Part shown: piece by piece, positions 1-11,177 of the stretch
Layout of the letters: each line of letters begins with the position of its first letter
Numbering within the stretch: position 1 is the stretch's first letter
Source of the DNA: Bathymodiolus brooksi
Taxonomy: Eukaryota; Mollusca; Bivalvia; Mytilida; Modiolidae
Direction of reading: 5' to 3'
NCBI GenBank assembly: GCA_963680875.1
Contig: OY804580.1
Location: 93,711,353-93,775,352, forward strand
DNA: 64,000 nucleotides
Made by a program: the position numbers and the translations under genes
Notes under the pieces: model-generated
Database searches by the model: none
Seen by the model: only the letters and a program-made list of their open reading frames with translations
What the model was told of the DNA's origin: nothing

Positions 1-1201
1 CACTTGTCCAAATGAATCGAAACTTGGTAGGATGTATCTATGGGCGGTCCTATATAAAGATTGCTCATTTGATCCCGATCCATTAACAAACATGACCACC
101 ACAGGCAATTCTTGTTTCTGATTAGTCGATTTCTAAAAATCTTCTACTCTGAAACAGCTTGGCCAAATGGACTGAAACGTGGTAGGAAGCATCTATGGAA
201 GGTCCTCTATGGGAATTGCTCATTCCATTTTGATCCGTAAGCAAACATGGCCGTCATAGGCAATTATTGTTTCTTATTGGTAGATTTCTAAAACAGCTTT
301 TCTTCTGAAACCGCTTGGCCAAATGATCCGAAACTTGGTATGAAGCATCTATGGAAGGTCCTCTATAAAGATTGCTCATTCCGTCCCAATCCGTTAACAA
401 ACATGGCCACCACAGGCAATTCTTTTTTCTGATTGGCTGATTTTTTAGATTCATCTGCTCTGAAACCGTTTGGCAAAATGAGCCGAAACATGGTAGGAAG
501 CATCTATGGAAGGTTCTCTGTTGCAATTGCTCATTTCGTCTCGATCTATTGTCAAACATGGCCACCACAGACAATTCTTATTTCTGATTGGTTGATTTCT
601 AAGCAAATTTCTTCTCTGAAACCACTTGTCTAAATGAATCGAAACTTGGTAGGATGTATCTATGGGCGGTCCTATATAAAGATTGCTCATTTGATCCCGA
701 TCCATTAACAAACATGACCACCACAGGCAATTCTTGTTTCTGATTAGTCGATTTCTAAAAATCTTCTACTCTGAAACAGCTTGGCCAAATGGACTGAAAC
801 GTGGTAGGAAGCATCTATGGAAGGTCCTCTATGGGAATTGCTCATTCCATTTTGATCCGTAAGCAAACATGGCCGTCATAGACAATTATTGTTTCTTATT
901 GGTCGATTTCTAAAACAGCTTTTCCTCTGAAACCGCTTGGCCAAATGATATGAAACTTGGTATGAAGCATCTATGGAAGATCTTCTATGGAGAATGCTCA
1001 TTTCGTTTTGATCCATTAACAAACATGGCTGCCACAGGCAATTCTTGTTTTAGATTGGTCGATTCCTAAAAATTCTTCTCTGAAACTGCTTTGCCAAAAT
1101 GAACCGAAATTGGTGGGAAGCACTATGGAAGGTTCTGTATTAAGATTCCTTAAAGCAGAATGAAAGGTGAGCAACACAGGCTCAGCCCACTGAGCCTCTA
1201 G
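1..1201 (+). mobile_element. Pearl/Helentron-like tandem-repeat element, right part
   Basis: About eight ~155-bp monomers, each with a block like 'ctctgaaaccgcttggcc', 'catctatggaaggtcc' and 'acaaacatggccaccaca'. The segment from base 1 recurs from about base 623, so four monomers form a ~622-bp higher-order unit. The right end has GTGAGC, then a perfect hairpin (AGGCTCAG, loop CCCA, CTGAGCCT), then CTAG followed by T. This is the Helitron/Helentron 3' end layout. The left end lies outside the window. Open frames inside it are not genes. Confidence 0.8.
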
Positions 1202-1202
1202 T

Positions 1203-1436
1203 ACTAATAAAAGTTTGACAATGTCAATGTCTTTTACTAATAAAAGTTTGACAATGTCAATGTCTTTTACTAATAAAAGTTGACAATGTCAATGTCTTTT
1301 ACTAATAAAAGTTTGACAATGTCAATGTCTTTTACTAATAAAAGTTTGACAATGTCAATGTCTTTTACTAATAAAAATTTGACAATGTCAGTGTCTTTTT
1401 TACTAATAAAAGTTTGTCAATGTCAATGCCTATTAT
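1203..1436. repeat. 33-bp minisatellite, about 7 copies
   Basis: Direct repeats of a unit beginning actaataaaagtttgacaat and ending gtctttt, with small indels. They start immediately after the CTAG end of the preceding element. Confidence 0.9.
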
Positions 1437-1576
1437 GGATGCAGAGTTAAGCTTCTTGAAAATGAATTTTATTTACACATATTGACTTCTAGATAATACG
1501 TAAGTTATTATATTTCCAATATTTTTATATGCAGAGATTTATTTATATTTCTGTATATGTTTTTTTTACTTTTTAG

Positions 1577-2791
1577 GGGGAACTCAGTGAACAAAAATCT
1601 TTGTTTGTCAGAGATCTGAATTCAATCTTAAAAAGGCAGAGTAAACGTAAACATATAAGGAACATCCAATATTTATCAAACAAAGAGCCTTTACAAAAAG
1701 ATCTTTTAAAATTGCAGTCGGCTATATTTAAAACAGCAACTGAGATGTCAAGTTGGGGTAAAGAACTGCCGTTAAGGTGGATTCATTTGGAAACTACATT
1801 GGACGGTGAACGTGATGCTGGATCTAACATACTACCATTCCATCTTGTTGTTAAGTTAGCTAAGGATAGCTCCCTACCTACATCTGATAATGAGGAAATT
1901 ATTTTATTTCTAAGATATCAGCATGAATGTGGACATGTGATATTTTTCAAAGATCTGCCTGATTATATTATACTGAATCCAAGATGGCTGATTGATGCCT
2001 TTAAATGTTTAGTGTCAGCACATCAGTTTCAGGAAACTTTACTACATTTAGATGATTGGATAGAACTTGAGGAAACTGGTAGATTGACAAACAAATTAAT
2101 TTCTAAACTTTTTGAAAAAGTACCAAATCTGAAATTTATGGAATATAAGGACCATCTTCTACATGTTTTAGAGAAATTTGACATTATTGTAAAACCAAAT
2201 AATATTAATAATGAAAATAGGACATCGTATTATATGCCTTGTATGGTAAAGCCGTCATCATTTAATGTAATTTGTGATAAGTTTGATGTACATACACCAT
2301 CCTGCCATAGAACATCATGGCTGTTATTAGAATTTGAATTTCTTCCACCTGCATTTTTCAATCACGTTTTAGTTGGTTATATTAGAAAATTTAACGTAAG
2401 CATTGAAAGTACTGAAAATGGATCAAGACTTTCACTTTATCGTGGAATTGGCGTGTTTGATATAGATAAATCAGGTTGCAGGAAATTAGTTATATGTGCA
2501 GACAAAAATTTAATAGCTTTTCAGATTTGGATATACGGTAATGCGCTACACAGTACATTCCATGATTTTCGACACACCCTAACAAATATGGTGGATATGT
2601 TAAGTGAAAGATACCAAATTTGCTGCAAATACAAAGTCAAGTTAAAATGCAGTGAATCTGATTATCAAAAGGCAGAAGGAAGATTTGAATGCAAAGATCT
2701 TCAAGATGACAAGATATATTTATGTCCAGAACACCACAGGGAACATGAATACTTAGATGTATATAAAGACTGGTTTAGTGACAAGGGTGAT
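1577..2791 (+). CDS. Internal exon encoding a COR domain (ROCO-family protein)
   Basis: The exon follows a T-rich tract and AG at 1575-1576, and ends before the donor GTAAGT at 2792. It is 1215 nt, 405 codons, phase 0 at both ends, and fully open. The first residues are GELSEQKSLFVRDL. The in-frame TAA at 2798 lies in the intron, so it is probably not the protein end. Motifs WGKELPLRW, FLRYQHECGHVIFF and NPRWLIDAFKCLV match the COR domain that follows a Roc GTPase in ROCO proteins. COR is a dimerisation module for the Roc GTPase, which would be encoded upstream of this window. The last ~60 residues hold several Cys and His (CKYKVKLKC, CPEHHREH) and may form a small metal-binding tail. The exon is clean amid transposon relics, which suggests a live host gene. 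Confidence 0.75.
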
Positions 2792-3098
2792 GTAAGTTAA
2801 ACATGCAATTATTAAATATCAATCCTTAGTTAAAATCTGGATATAAAAAATATTCTTATGATAACAGATGTAGATCTCTAATCAAATGTAATATTGAGTA
2901 AAAAAGTCAATGGTAATAATTAGAAGTAAAGCTGTATACAAAATGGTACTGCTGTATAATGCTTCCACCAGGCAGAGCAGATTCCTCATAAGAAATGAAT
3001 CAATTAGGCAAAATTAAGTCATTGAACAGTTAAATCAATTTCACATCTCACCTTGACCAACTAGGGTTAAAGTTTAAATTCAAGTTCATATCTCAAGT
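2792..3098 (+). other. Intron start, no gene seen
   Basis: Begins with a strong donor GTAAGT. AT-rich sequence with no coding motif or repeat that I recognise, up to the left end of the next transposon. Confidence 0.5.
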
Positions 3099-4679
3099 CA
3101 GGGATGTCAATAGATTTTGAAGTAGCAGGAGAAAATTGAAAAGTAGCAGGCAAATTGATGTGGACGGCTGTGCTGTTGCGCCGAGCCGCCAAGCTTGCTT
3201 GGTGCCCTTTACGACTGGGGGGCCCCTCAGGTCCCCCAGAAGCTCTGGAATAAATCCTGCATTCTAGGCCTCTCCTGGCATTTAATTTCATTATTGAAGC
3301 TTCATTTTTTTGTACTATTTTTCTCATATTTTCAGCAATTATTCAAGATAAAAGACCCTTTTTACTACTTTTGATTATATTGTGGCAGTGATTCAGGCAC
3401 TTCAATTTGTAATTACCTGCATCACTGTCTATTCTTTGCTTTTTGAAAAAGCCGTCCAGTGAATCTTGTTTACATCTTTTTTTGCTCGGCGCCTCCATAG
3501 CGTGTTTGATAAGGGTGCTCCTGTATAGGAGAAACGTTTATAATTTTGTAAAGCGTCATTTGGAACTCATCGCAATATTCCTAAAAAAATTAGGAAAAAT
3601 CGAGAATTTGTAACCCGTGTAATTCAGTCCCTCTCTGTCTACGATTTCATCTCTGATGAGTGGAAAATAACGACTGATTTTATTTGGGTTAGAGGATATG
3701 TAGCGATGTTTATTTGTAAAGATCTGCAAATGTAAACATGCTGATCAGTAGCAGAGTTGGCGAAAACTTTTTTTTTCTGTCAGACATTGGGTCAGACAGG
3801 AACTGGGGTTCTGTCTGACCCATGGCCTTTGTGTCTGTCCCACCATTTTTTGGTAATATTGTATATAACCTGTCAAATTTTGTTTGTTTATACAGAATTG
3901 AATGTAAGATTACATGTAGTCATGATCATTAAACAACTCAATTAAATGTTTTTCTGTATACATATTTTTATCTAAAAAGATAAGGCAGATATAGCCAACA
4001 ATCCGTATCTAATGGTTCGATCACATTCCGAATATTACACATCAATGTCAGTTTCCGGTTTACCTACATTTTTGATTTCAGTTAAGAATATGAATCTGTT
4101 GTCATCTTCAATATATAAGCATCTCAAAACATATTTAATTAAACACTCCCCAAGTATCTTTGATACTTGGGGAGTGTGGAAGTCAACTTATTTCTGTGCT
4201 CAGTAATATATTTCAGTTTTAATGTTCCACGTTTTGCAGGTGCTCGTTACTACTAAAAGGATGTTTACATTTACGTATAAGGAGTTTCGATTACAAATAG
4301 GAAGTGTCGGTCTGACAGAATAAATAAACAAATTTCAAGTTTCTGTCTGACATTTTAATAAAACTGAAAACGGAATTCATTGGCAGTGGAAACTGGGAGT
4401 GAATAAATTTCAATCGCCAACTGGACGACCACAAAGTAATATTTTCGTGACGGACATTGGGACAGACACGGTTCATTAATCAATCGGACCGACCGTTATT
4501 CTGCCGGTCAGGTCCGACGATATTCGCCAACTCTGCAGTAGATACACGCACTGTACGTTGTATTGCTGATACTAGATAAATTTTCTCTCATTATTTTTTT
4601 TAAAGAGAAAAAGTAACCGGCGGTGACAGCTAGAGTTACCGGAGATTTCGCCGGTTGCCGGCTTCTAATGACATCCCTG
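3099..4679. mobile_element. TIR transposon, 5-bp TSD CAAGT, non-autonomous
   Basis: The left end CAGGGATGTCAATAGA pairs with the right end, whose reverse complement is CAGGGATGTCATTAGA (15 of 16). CAAGT at 3094-3098 is repeated at 4680-4684 as a 5-bp target duplication. No transposase is visible. The CAGGG terminus resembles hAT-type elements, most of which make 8-bp duplications. A 5-bp duplication would suit a hAT5-like group, but that assignment is inference. A second element sits inside at 3752-4535. Confidence 0.75.
3752..4535. mobile_element. Nested TIR element, 6-bp TSD CAGTAG
   Basis: The ends are CAGAGTTGGCGAA and its inverse TTCGCCAACTCTG. CAGTAG flanks both sides (3746-3751 and 4536-4541). 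It lies inside the 3099-4679 element, so it arrived later. It contains several copies of a 'gtctgac' motif in both orientations and no recognisable transposase. Confidence 0.65.
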
Positions 4680-4953
4680 CAAGTATTATATAAAGTCATA
4701 TAACCTCGTGGGAAGAAGTGTATTTGTTTTGGTTTTTTCCAAGGAGCCTCTGTGGGTGAATGGTCTAAGTAGCTGGTCGAAATCTTCCTGTACAAATCAC
4801 TGTAGCTTATCACAAATTAGGTGACTGTTCACACCTGACGTTAGGAGACCGCAAACACGAGAGTGTAAGTTAGCTCTTACCTAACCTGATAAGAGTTTAC
4901 CTGTCTCTTGCCAAAGGAGATCAGTTGATTTTTTTTCATTCCAGTAAATAACC
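4680..4953 (+). other. Leader upstream of the Helitron relic
   Basis: Holds the TSD copy, then unassigned sequence. A stretch near 4745-4790 (gggtgaatggtctaagtagc) vaguely resembles a tRNA A-box region, but no cloverleaf could be drawn. The Helitron 5' terminus was not located. Confidence 0.3.
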
Positions 4954-5603
4954 ATGCCTAGAAAGAGATCATGGAAAAAGGCTTTGGCTGCTAAGCAGTC
5001 CCATGCAAAGATGGATGCTACAGATTCAAAGGCAGATGTGGGCCATGTCCCCATAGATGGTAGCAGCCTCGTCCCTACCTCTGTGCCTCTGGTTGTTCGT
5101 GGCCTCATCCCAACAACTATAACATCTGTATCGGCAGGTGTTAGCCACGTACCAACACCTGTAACAGCAGTCGCAGGCCACATCCTAGCAACTGTTTCAA
5201 AAGCTACTATTATTCAAAACTCCAGGCAGATGTGGGCCATGTCCCAATAGATGGTAGCGGCCTCGTCCCTACCTCTGTGCCTCTGGTTGTTCAAGGCCTC
5301 GTCCCAACAACTATGACATTTGTATCGGCAGGTGTTGGCCACGTCCCAACACCTGTAACAGCAGTTGCAGGCCACGTCCTAGCAACTGTTTCAAATGCTA
5401 CTATTATTCAAACTAGTTCTGAACCTCTTAACACTGCTACTATGATTCAAGCTAATACTGTTGCAAATATTTATAAAGATTTAGAAACAGATTATTCTGA
5501 TTTGTATTCCCATATAAACATAGAAAAAACCATGACTGAAAAAAATAGTTATGATATTTCATCTACAGTTTATAGTCTACAGTTTATAGTACACATACCA
5601 TAG
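4954..5603 (+). pseudogene. N-terminal segment of Helitron protein, broken by a 193-bp tandem duplication
   Basis: Starts at ATG with MPRKRSWKKALAAKQ, a short basic N-terminus like those of Helitron polyproteins. A segment from 5033 (gcagatgtgggccatgtccc) recurs at 5226. The 193-bp period is not a multiple of 3, so the second copy is out of frame and the reading frame breaks at a TAG near 5248. The encoded stretch is rich in Val, Pro and Thr (LVPTSVPLVV, VPTPVTAVAGH) and may be a linker. Together with the downstream segments it forms one decayed transposon gene on the + strand, inside an intron of the COR/OTU region. Confidence 0.6.
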
Positions 5604-6030
5604 ATTCAGGGTCTGTAACTAATAATATTGAAAATCTCCATAAACAAAGGGAAGCAAATTATCCTTTTATTGCGATGTTATTGAAATTTGGATCTTTTCA
5701 TCAAAATGATGCAAGGTTTGATCAAGATACACGAGGAAATCAGTGCACATGCAATGCTTTAGTTTACTTGGCAATGACTTGTAACAGAGATGACTATGCA
5801 ATACTTGACCTTGACCAGGTACTTTTAATAGGGGATCAATTATACAAAAACACCATTCATAACCTGAAGATAAACAATAAATTCCAAAACATGTTATTAA
5901 ATTTTGAAGAAATTCCACAATATGTAGAAACAGGAGAAGAAAGATTTAAAGTTGTTAAACATGAAATCTATAGTGGTGCTGCTGTAGATATTAATTCTTT
6001 GGGATTACCAACTCTACTAGAAGCTATATA
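5594..6030 (+). pseudogene. Cysteine protease domain of Helitron (herpesvirus-tegument / C76-like)
   Basis: The frame runs from about 5594 to TAA at 6028-6030. The core reads LLKFGSFHQNDARFDQDT followed by NQCTCNALVYLAM. The pattern FHQ-x-D-x-RF ... QC-x-x-N-A-L is that of the deubiquitinase fold known from herpesvirus tegument proteins and seen in some invertebrate Helitron polyproteins. The Cys in QCTCNAL would be the nucleophile. The C-terminal part (FEEIPQYVETGEERFKVVKHEIYSG...) keeps family-like spacing, but the frame ends before any helicase. No intact protein is possible here. Recognised by motif only. An OTU or other papain-like family is a less likely alternative. Confidence 0.55.
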
Positions 6031-6110
6031 AGGGTAATAACAAAATTACCAAACTCCAAACAATCTTACAAAGGGAAAGTCAAAACTCTGATGGTTTAAA
6101 TAAATCAAGT

Positions 6111-6142
6111 TCTGTTCTGTTCTGTTCTGTTCTGTTCTGTTC
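6111..6142. repeat. (TCTGT)n microsatellite
   Basis: About six perfect 5-bp units inside the Helitron relic. Confidence 0.95.
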
Positions 6143-6186
6143 AACAGGTACATGTACTTGAATTCTCATAGGTTTTAGTAATATAG

Positions 6187-6402
6187 ATGACCTTGTTACT
6201 TATCTTTATGCTCATTAACACAGGCATGTGTATCAATCTTGAATCACAGTTTGAAGTTTTGCCTGTTTCGTTTACATTCTTGAATAAAACATCAAATGTA
6301 AAAAGTCAAATATCAAAATATTTTGTTGATCAATTGAAGAAAAATAAGAATGTTCTGGCAAAAATCCAACTGGATATGCAAAATGATAGAATGTCAAACT
6401 GA
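6187..6402 (+). pseudogene. Helitron relic, linker segment
   Basis: An open stretch of about 70 codons (LESQFEVLPVSFTFLNK, SKYFVDQLKKNKNVLAKI) between the protease-like and repeat segments. It probably continues the same decayed gene. No domain recognised. Confidence 0.35.
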
Positions 6403-6417
6403 CGCAAAGTGTGAATA

Positions 6418-7235
6418 TATGAAACAGTACATGAAGAAAAGTAGAATGGATAAAACATTTAGAAACATAGAAAGACAAAATGAGCTAACCACTAAGCGAT
6501 CAGCAAGACAAAATCTGTTATTCAAACAAAATGAGGCTCTTTCGAAAAGAACACAAAGACAAGATGAAATTTTCCAGCAATATGAGGCAAGTCGAGAATA
6601 GAAGAGAAAACGTGTATTAAGAGAAAATCCATTAAATTTGGAAAAAGAATGCTTAGTTAAGCAAAGTGCTAGACAGGATGCGACTTTTTGGCAAAATGAG
6701 GAAAGTCGAGAATTGAAGAGAAAACGTGTATTAAGAGAAAATCCATTAAATTTGGAAAAAGAGCGCTTAGTTAAGCAAAATGCTAGACAGGAAGCAACAT
6801 TTCGGGGAAATGCGGCAAGTCAAGAATTAAAGGGAAAACGTGTATTCAAGAGCAAATCCATTTAATTTAGATAAAGAACGTTTATTTAAGCAAAACGCTA
6901 GACAGGATGAAACTTTTCAGCAAAATGAGGCAATCAGAGACTTGAAGAGGAAACGTGATTTCAGAGCAAATCCATTAAATTTGGAACAAAAACATTTAGC
7001 TTAGCAAAACTTGAGACAAAATGATGCTGACAAGGACAAAAGCTACAATAAAGCACATAAGCAGTCCAAACGAAAAAGCTATACTTTCTTGCAACATGAA
7101 CAATCAATAAAAAAAAAGAAAAGTACAAGGCTTCAATTTAGCAGATTGCATAAAAAAAATTTGAAGAAAAAATTTCAAAAGATCCTTCATATATATACAC
7201 TTGTTGTCATCAAACCTGGTTTTGTGATTCTGTAG
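6418..7235 (+). pseudogene. Basic coiled-coil repeat region of Helitron protein
   Basis: Three to four direct repeats of 114 bp (38 codons), each reading roughly ELKRKRVLRENPLNLEKE then RLVKQNARQ-x-A-TF-x-x-N. The marker 'gaaaacgtgtatt' or a variant falls near 6605, 6719, 6833 and 6948. The last interval is 1 bp longer, which breaks frame. In-frame stops occur at 6598-6600 (TAG), near 6863 and near 7001. Helitron polyproteins of invertebrates often have runs of Arg/Lys/Glu-rich repeats here, between the protease and DUF6570-like parts. The region ends in a Lys-rich stretch (7090-7170). Function unknown; a DNA- or RNA-binding helical rod is a guess. Confidence 0.6.
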
Positions 7236-7278
7236 TTAATGTTATACTTTTAAAAAGTCTGCATCACCAAGTGTAAAT

Positions 7279-8202
7279 ATGTACTTGACAAACTTGAAGT
7301 CAGTTGAAGATAAAGAATGGATATGCCATACTTGTTTGAATTCGTCAAAATGTAACAAAATTCCTCTTTTCTCCATAGCTAATAAAATGGAATTTCCAGA
7401 AAGTCCGAAGGAACTTGATTTATATCCATTAGAGGAGAGACTAATATCACTGAGAATTCCCTTCATACAAATTCGCCAGCTTCCAAGAGGTGGACAGTTT
7501 TATGTTAAAGGAAATGTTGTTAATCTTCCTGTAGATATACAACCAACAATTAATTCTTTGCCTTGCACATTAGATGACCCGATCACAATTTCGGTTAAGC
7601 TTAAGAAAAAACCTAGTTATAAAAGCTGTGATTTCAGAGAAAATGTAAGACCATATGCAGTTATTTGGGGTTTACATTATTTAATGAAGAAAAGTGAACT
7701 TTACAAATCCTCTGGAAAACAGATTGATAAAAACTGGATTAAGGAAATTATTGAAATTATTACAGGAGTGAATACAACAGATGGACCGGAAAAACTACAA
7801 GGCAAAGAGAAACATGATGAAAATGCTGAAGATGCCGAGTCTGATCATTTCAGTGAAGTTGATGACACTGATATTCATGTTGGTGACACTGACACACTTC
7901 TGGATGAAGTTGAAGATGAAGGAAACCCAAAGTATGATACTGAGTATGTATTTGCTCCTGGAGGAGGTCAGCGTCCGTTAGGCTTGTACTGTGATTCTGA
8001 TGCTGAATATTTGTCTTTCCCATCTATATTCTGTGGCCAAAGACGTGCTGACAACAAAGAAAGAAGTGTTCATGTACAATACACTGATATTGTAAAATGG
8101 GAGTTGAGATCAATGGATAGACAAGTTGCACAATCTGTCCCAAACATATTTTTTAAACTTAAAAAATTCAACTGTAGAACAGATCAGACAAGACAAATTT
8201 AG
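7279..8202 (+). pseudogene. Helitron DUF6570-like region and start of Helitron_like_N
   Basis: An open stretch of 307 codons. Diagnostic stretches in order are WICHTCLNSSKCNKIP, LEERLISLRIPFIQIRQLPR, GGQFYVKGNVVNLPVDIQPT, NVRPYAVIWGLHYLMKKSEL, then FAPGGGQRPLGLYCDSDAE and DIVKWELRSMDRQVAQSVPN. This order is what Helitron transposases show upstream of the Rep endonuclease. An acidic linker (about residues 180-220) separates the two parts. The frame shifts near 8185, and the next part (LAVRRCKSEGKNW) continues in another frame. It is the best-preserved part of the element. Confidence 0.8.
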
Positions 8203-9350
8203 CAGTAAGAAGATGCAAGTCAGAAGGGAAAAATTGGACTGCAAAAGATATACTGAATCCCTCAACTGTTAATGAACTAGTTAAATTAGATGAAGGTTGT
8301 TTCATATTCCGAAGTTTGCAAAATTCACCTGCATGCCTTGAAAAAAAGAAAAAAGATGTGTTTGCTATGATAAGACAGTAAGGTCTTCCTAAAAGGTTTG
8401 GTTCATGTTCATCTGCTGACACAATGTGGAATGGTCTACTTAGAGTACTTGGAAAATTAATTGATCTTAAAGACTATACTGACAGAGAACTTGAAGAAAT
8501 GGACTAGCATCAGAAAACAAGTCTTGTACAAAAAGACCATATCACTTGTTCTCGTTTTTTTGACAATCGTGTTAAACAGTTCATTAAAATTGTATTAAGA
8601 AGTGAACACAGTTCCATTGGAAGGGTGACAGATTATTTCTATCGAGTTGAATTTCAACAAAGAGGGTCACCTCGCATTCACATTTTAATTTGGCTAGAAA
8701 ATGCTCCTTGCTACACTGTTGACTCAACTGAAGATGTTATGAAATACATAGATGAACATGTTTCATTTAAGTTAATTTAAAACTCTGGTAAATTTGCAAA
8801 TACAGTTTTGATATGTCCCAAAGGTGACCTCTTAATGCAGGTTTGACTGTACATAAACACTCAGACTTGTAGGAAAAAGGGACATCCAATCTGTCGATTT
8901 GGTTTTCCGCTTCCACCTTTGCCAAGAACTATGATTTTGGAACCGTTAGAAACAGATATAGACAAATACAAAGATGTGCAGAAAAAAATAAATGCCCTGC
9001 ATGACTGTCAGAACATTGAATCCATGACATATGAACAATTTCTTTCAGAAGTGATTGAAATTACTGAAGAGGATTATATTAAAGTAATTTTAAGTACTTT
9101 AAATGGTCCCAAAGTGTATCTGGAAAGAAAACCCTCGGAAATACGCGTCAATCCTTATATGAAAGTAGTTTTGTCAGCATGGAAAGCTAATCATGATTTG
9201 CAGTAGGTATTGGACCCATATGCATGTGCTATGTATATTATTTCTTACATTAGTAAGTCACAAAAGGGCATGAGTGCATTGTTAGATCAAGCAGCAAATA
9301 AGCAAAAGAAGCTAGACAAGGCAATTTGGATTTGAAAAAGCAAGTAAGGA
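8190..9350 (+). pseudogene. Helitron Rep endonuclease region, inactivated
   Basis: Conserved strings run KKDVFAMIRQ ... HITCSRFFDNRVKQFI ... GRVTDYFYRVEFQQRGSP ... CRKKGHPICRFGFPLPP ... VLDPYACAMYIISYISKSQ. They place this in the Helitron_like_N / HUH Rep family, which nicks DNA for rolling-circle transposition. In-frame stops lie at 8379-8381, 8505-8507, 8778-8780 and 9204-9206, and a foreign fragment splits the gene near 8812-8852. The HUH motif, normally P-H-x-H, reads P-R-I-H: the first His codon is CGC at 8673-8675 and the second is CAC at 8679-8681. So one metal-binding His is gone as well. Dead copy. Confidence 0.8.
8812..8852 (+). mobile_element. MITE end fragment inside the Helitron relic
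   Basis: The stretch 'cccaaaggtgacctcttaat' followed by 'gcaggtttgactgta' matches the right end of the MITE at 16199-16378. It separates two Helitron motifs. Confidence 0.65.
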
Positions 9351-9354
9351 ATAT

Positions 9355-10327
9355 TGGAAATTATTTTACAAATTCTGTTGAAACCAGTGCACAAGAAGCT
9401 GTACTCGACTCGACAAATGTCGCTTTCAAAAGCAACAAGTTATTTTTGTTAATACTTCAGCACCAGAAAAAAGAACATTCTTACTTAAGCAATCATCTGT
9501 TTTAGAAAAAATGTCACCAAATTCTACAGATATAGAGTCTGACAATGATATTAAACGATATTCCAAAAGACCAAAATCACTTGACAATTGGTGCCTTTCT
9601 GATTATATCTCACAACTTGAGATAAAGTATCCTAATAAGTTAAACCAAGATCTGCCGGGCATTGATAAAGATAACTCTGACAATGATGAGGTTCAACATA
9701 ATGACACTGAAGATGAAGATACCAATGAAAAAACTGACAGCAGAGACAGAATTAACATTACACTAAATAATGGTATTACTATTAAGCAAAGAAAGTCATT
9801 CAGAGTCATACGATATGTACGATATAACAGATTCTGAACAATATCTCAGAGAATGATTACTGTTATTTTATCACTGGAGGAATGAAACAAGTCTAAAGGG
9901 GAACCGTGAAACATATGAAAATGTGCAATAGTGTTAAATATATTGTAGACAACAAAGCAAGACAGTATGAACACAATATAGAAGAATTAGATAGAGCTAG
10001 AAAACAGGCAGAAAATGAATCCAACAACTATGGTGAATTAGCACCTGGAACTGAACAAACAGAACAGGAAAGCATAGAAGAAGGTGTAATACAATCAGAA
10101 CAATATGTTCATTTTAATCCTGACCGTCCTGCTGAACACAGATTTTATGATATGGCACCAGACCTTGGTGTTTCAGCAACAACAGTGGAATTATCAAGTC
10201 ATGCAACAAGGTTGAAAGATGATGAGTATTTAAAATTAATGAGGTGTTTGATAAGAATCAACGAGAAGTCTTTCATTATGTATTAACATGGATAATAGCA
10301 AAAGAAGAACCTATTTATGCATTTTTA
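9355..10327 (+). pseudogene. Helitron relic between Rep and helicase, truncated before Walker A
   Basis: Family-like strings IGNYFTNSVETSAQEAV, STDIESDNDIKRYSKRPKSL and DNWCLSDYIS precede an acidic stretch (9661-9740). After frame breaks the text resumes with NSVKYIVDNKARQYEHN, GVIQSEQYVHFNPDRP and REVFHYVLTWIIAKEEP, then IYAFL. In intact Helitrons the next residues begin the SF1 helicase Walker A (GGAGVGKS). Here the coding text stops at about 10327, where a tandem-repeat element begins. No helicase motif resumes after that element ends at 10681, so the helicase half is missing rather than merely interrupted. Confidence 0.7.
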
Positions 10328-10681
10328 GTTCACCTTGCCAAAGGTAATATGAGCTTTTGCCATCACTTGGCGTCCATCGTCCATTAACTTTTCACATTTC
10401 AATCTTCTCTGAAACCCCTTGGCCAAATGAAGTGAAACTTGGTAGGAAGCATCTATGGAAGGTCCTCTCTAAAGATTGCTCATTTCTTCCCGATCCATCA
10501 ACAAACATGGCCACCATAGGCAATTCTTGTTTCTGATTGGCCGATTTTTAAAAATCTTCTCTGAAACTGCTTGGCCAAATGAACCGAAACTTGGTGGGAA
10601 GCACCTATGGAAGGCTCTATTAAGTTTCCTCAAAGCAGAATGAAAGGTGAGAGACACAGGCTCAGCCCACTGAGCCTCTAG
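10328..10681 (+). mobile_element. Short Helentron-like tandem-repeat element
   Basis: The left end 'gttcaccttgcc' with an inverted partner just inside (aatatgagc) is followed by 'catcacttggcgtcc', two ~155-bp monomers, then GTGAG, a hairpin (AGGCTCAG/CTGAGCCT) and CTAG, with T next. Complete but minimal copy of the family seen at 1-1201. Confidence 0.75.
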
Positions 10682-11168
10682 TTTACTGAAATGTTGATGT
10701 TAATAATATGATTTCTGTCTTAAAGTCATTGAATAATATACATTTTTTATTACTGCCCCACAAAAAATTACACATTGAAAAATATTGTGGACCTTTTTGT
10801 TTTGCCAACCCTACAACCCCAATGGTCATCCCCTTAGGCCTTACTGGTGTTTGATGGTGCTTAATGCCACTTTCAACAAGCTTGTTCTTGACATGACTAT
10901 CATGAGAATTTGTCAAAATGAAAGTCTTGTAAAAAGAGACTTTTTAACACTCATTATCATGGACTTTGATATAATTGTATCCATCTAATTATGTTAAGCA
11001 AGTCTACAGACACTGCAATCTTAGCAGTACTAAGCGTTTAAAATATCATATTCTGATTTAATTTTTTTCCCCCCAATTCTGTGTAGGGGACCCATCATTT
11101 TAAAATAGCTGGAATCATCCCTTAGCGTTTCATACACTTGACCGCTTTGATGTTCAACATTGGATTAT
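10682..11168. other. Unassigned intergenic or intronic sequence
   Basis: No coding motif, RNA gene or repeat recognised in this ~490 bp. Confidence 0.5.
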
Positions 11169-11177
11169 CTATATCTG

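Noticed and set aside
1577..2800. Taking the TAA at 2798-2800 as the true end of the COR protein
   Set aside because: A consensus donor GTAAGT begins at 2792, just before the stop, so the stop is more likely intronic.
3067..3327. - strand frame of 86 codons with SRASGGPEGPPSRKG
   Set aside because: It crosses the left end of a TIR element and reads its subterminal sequence. No host gene support.
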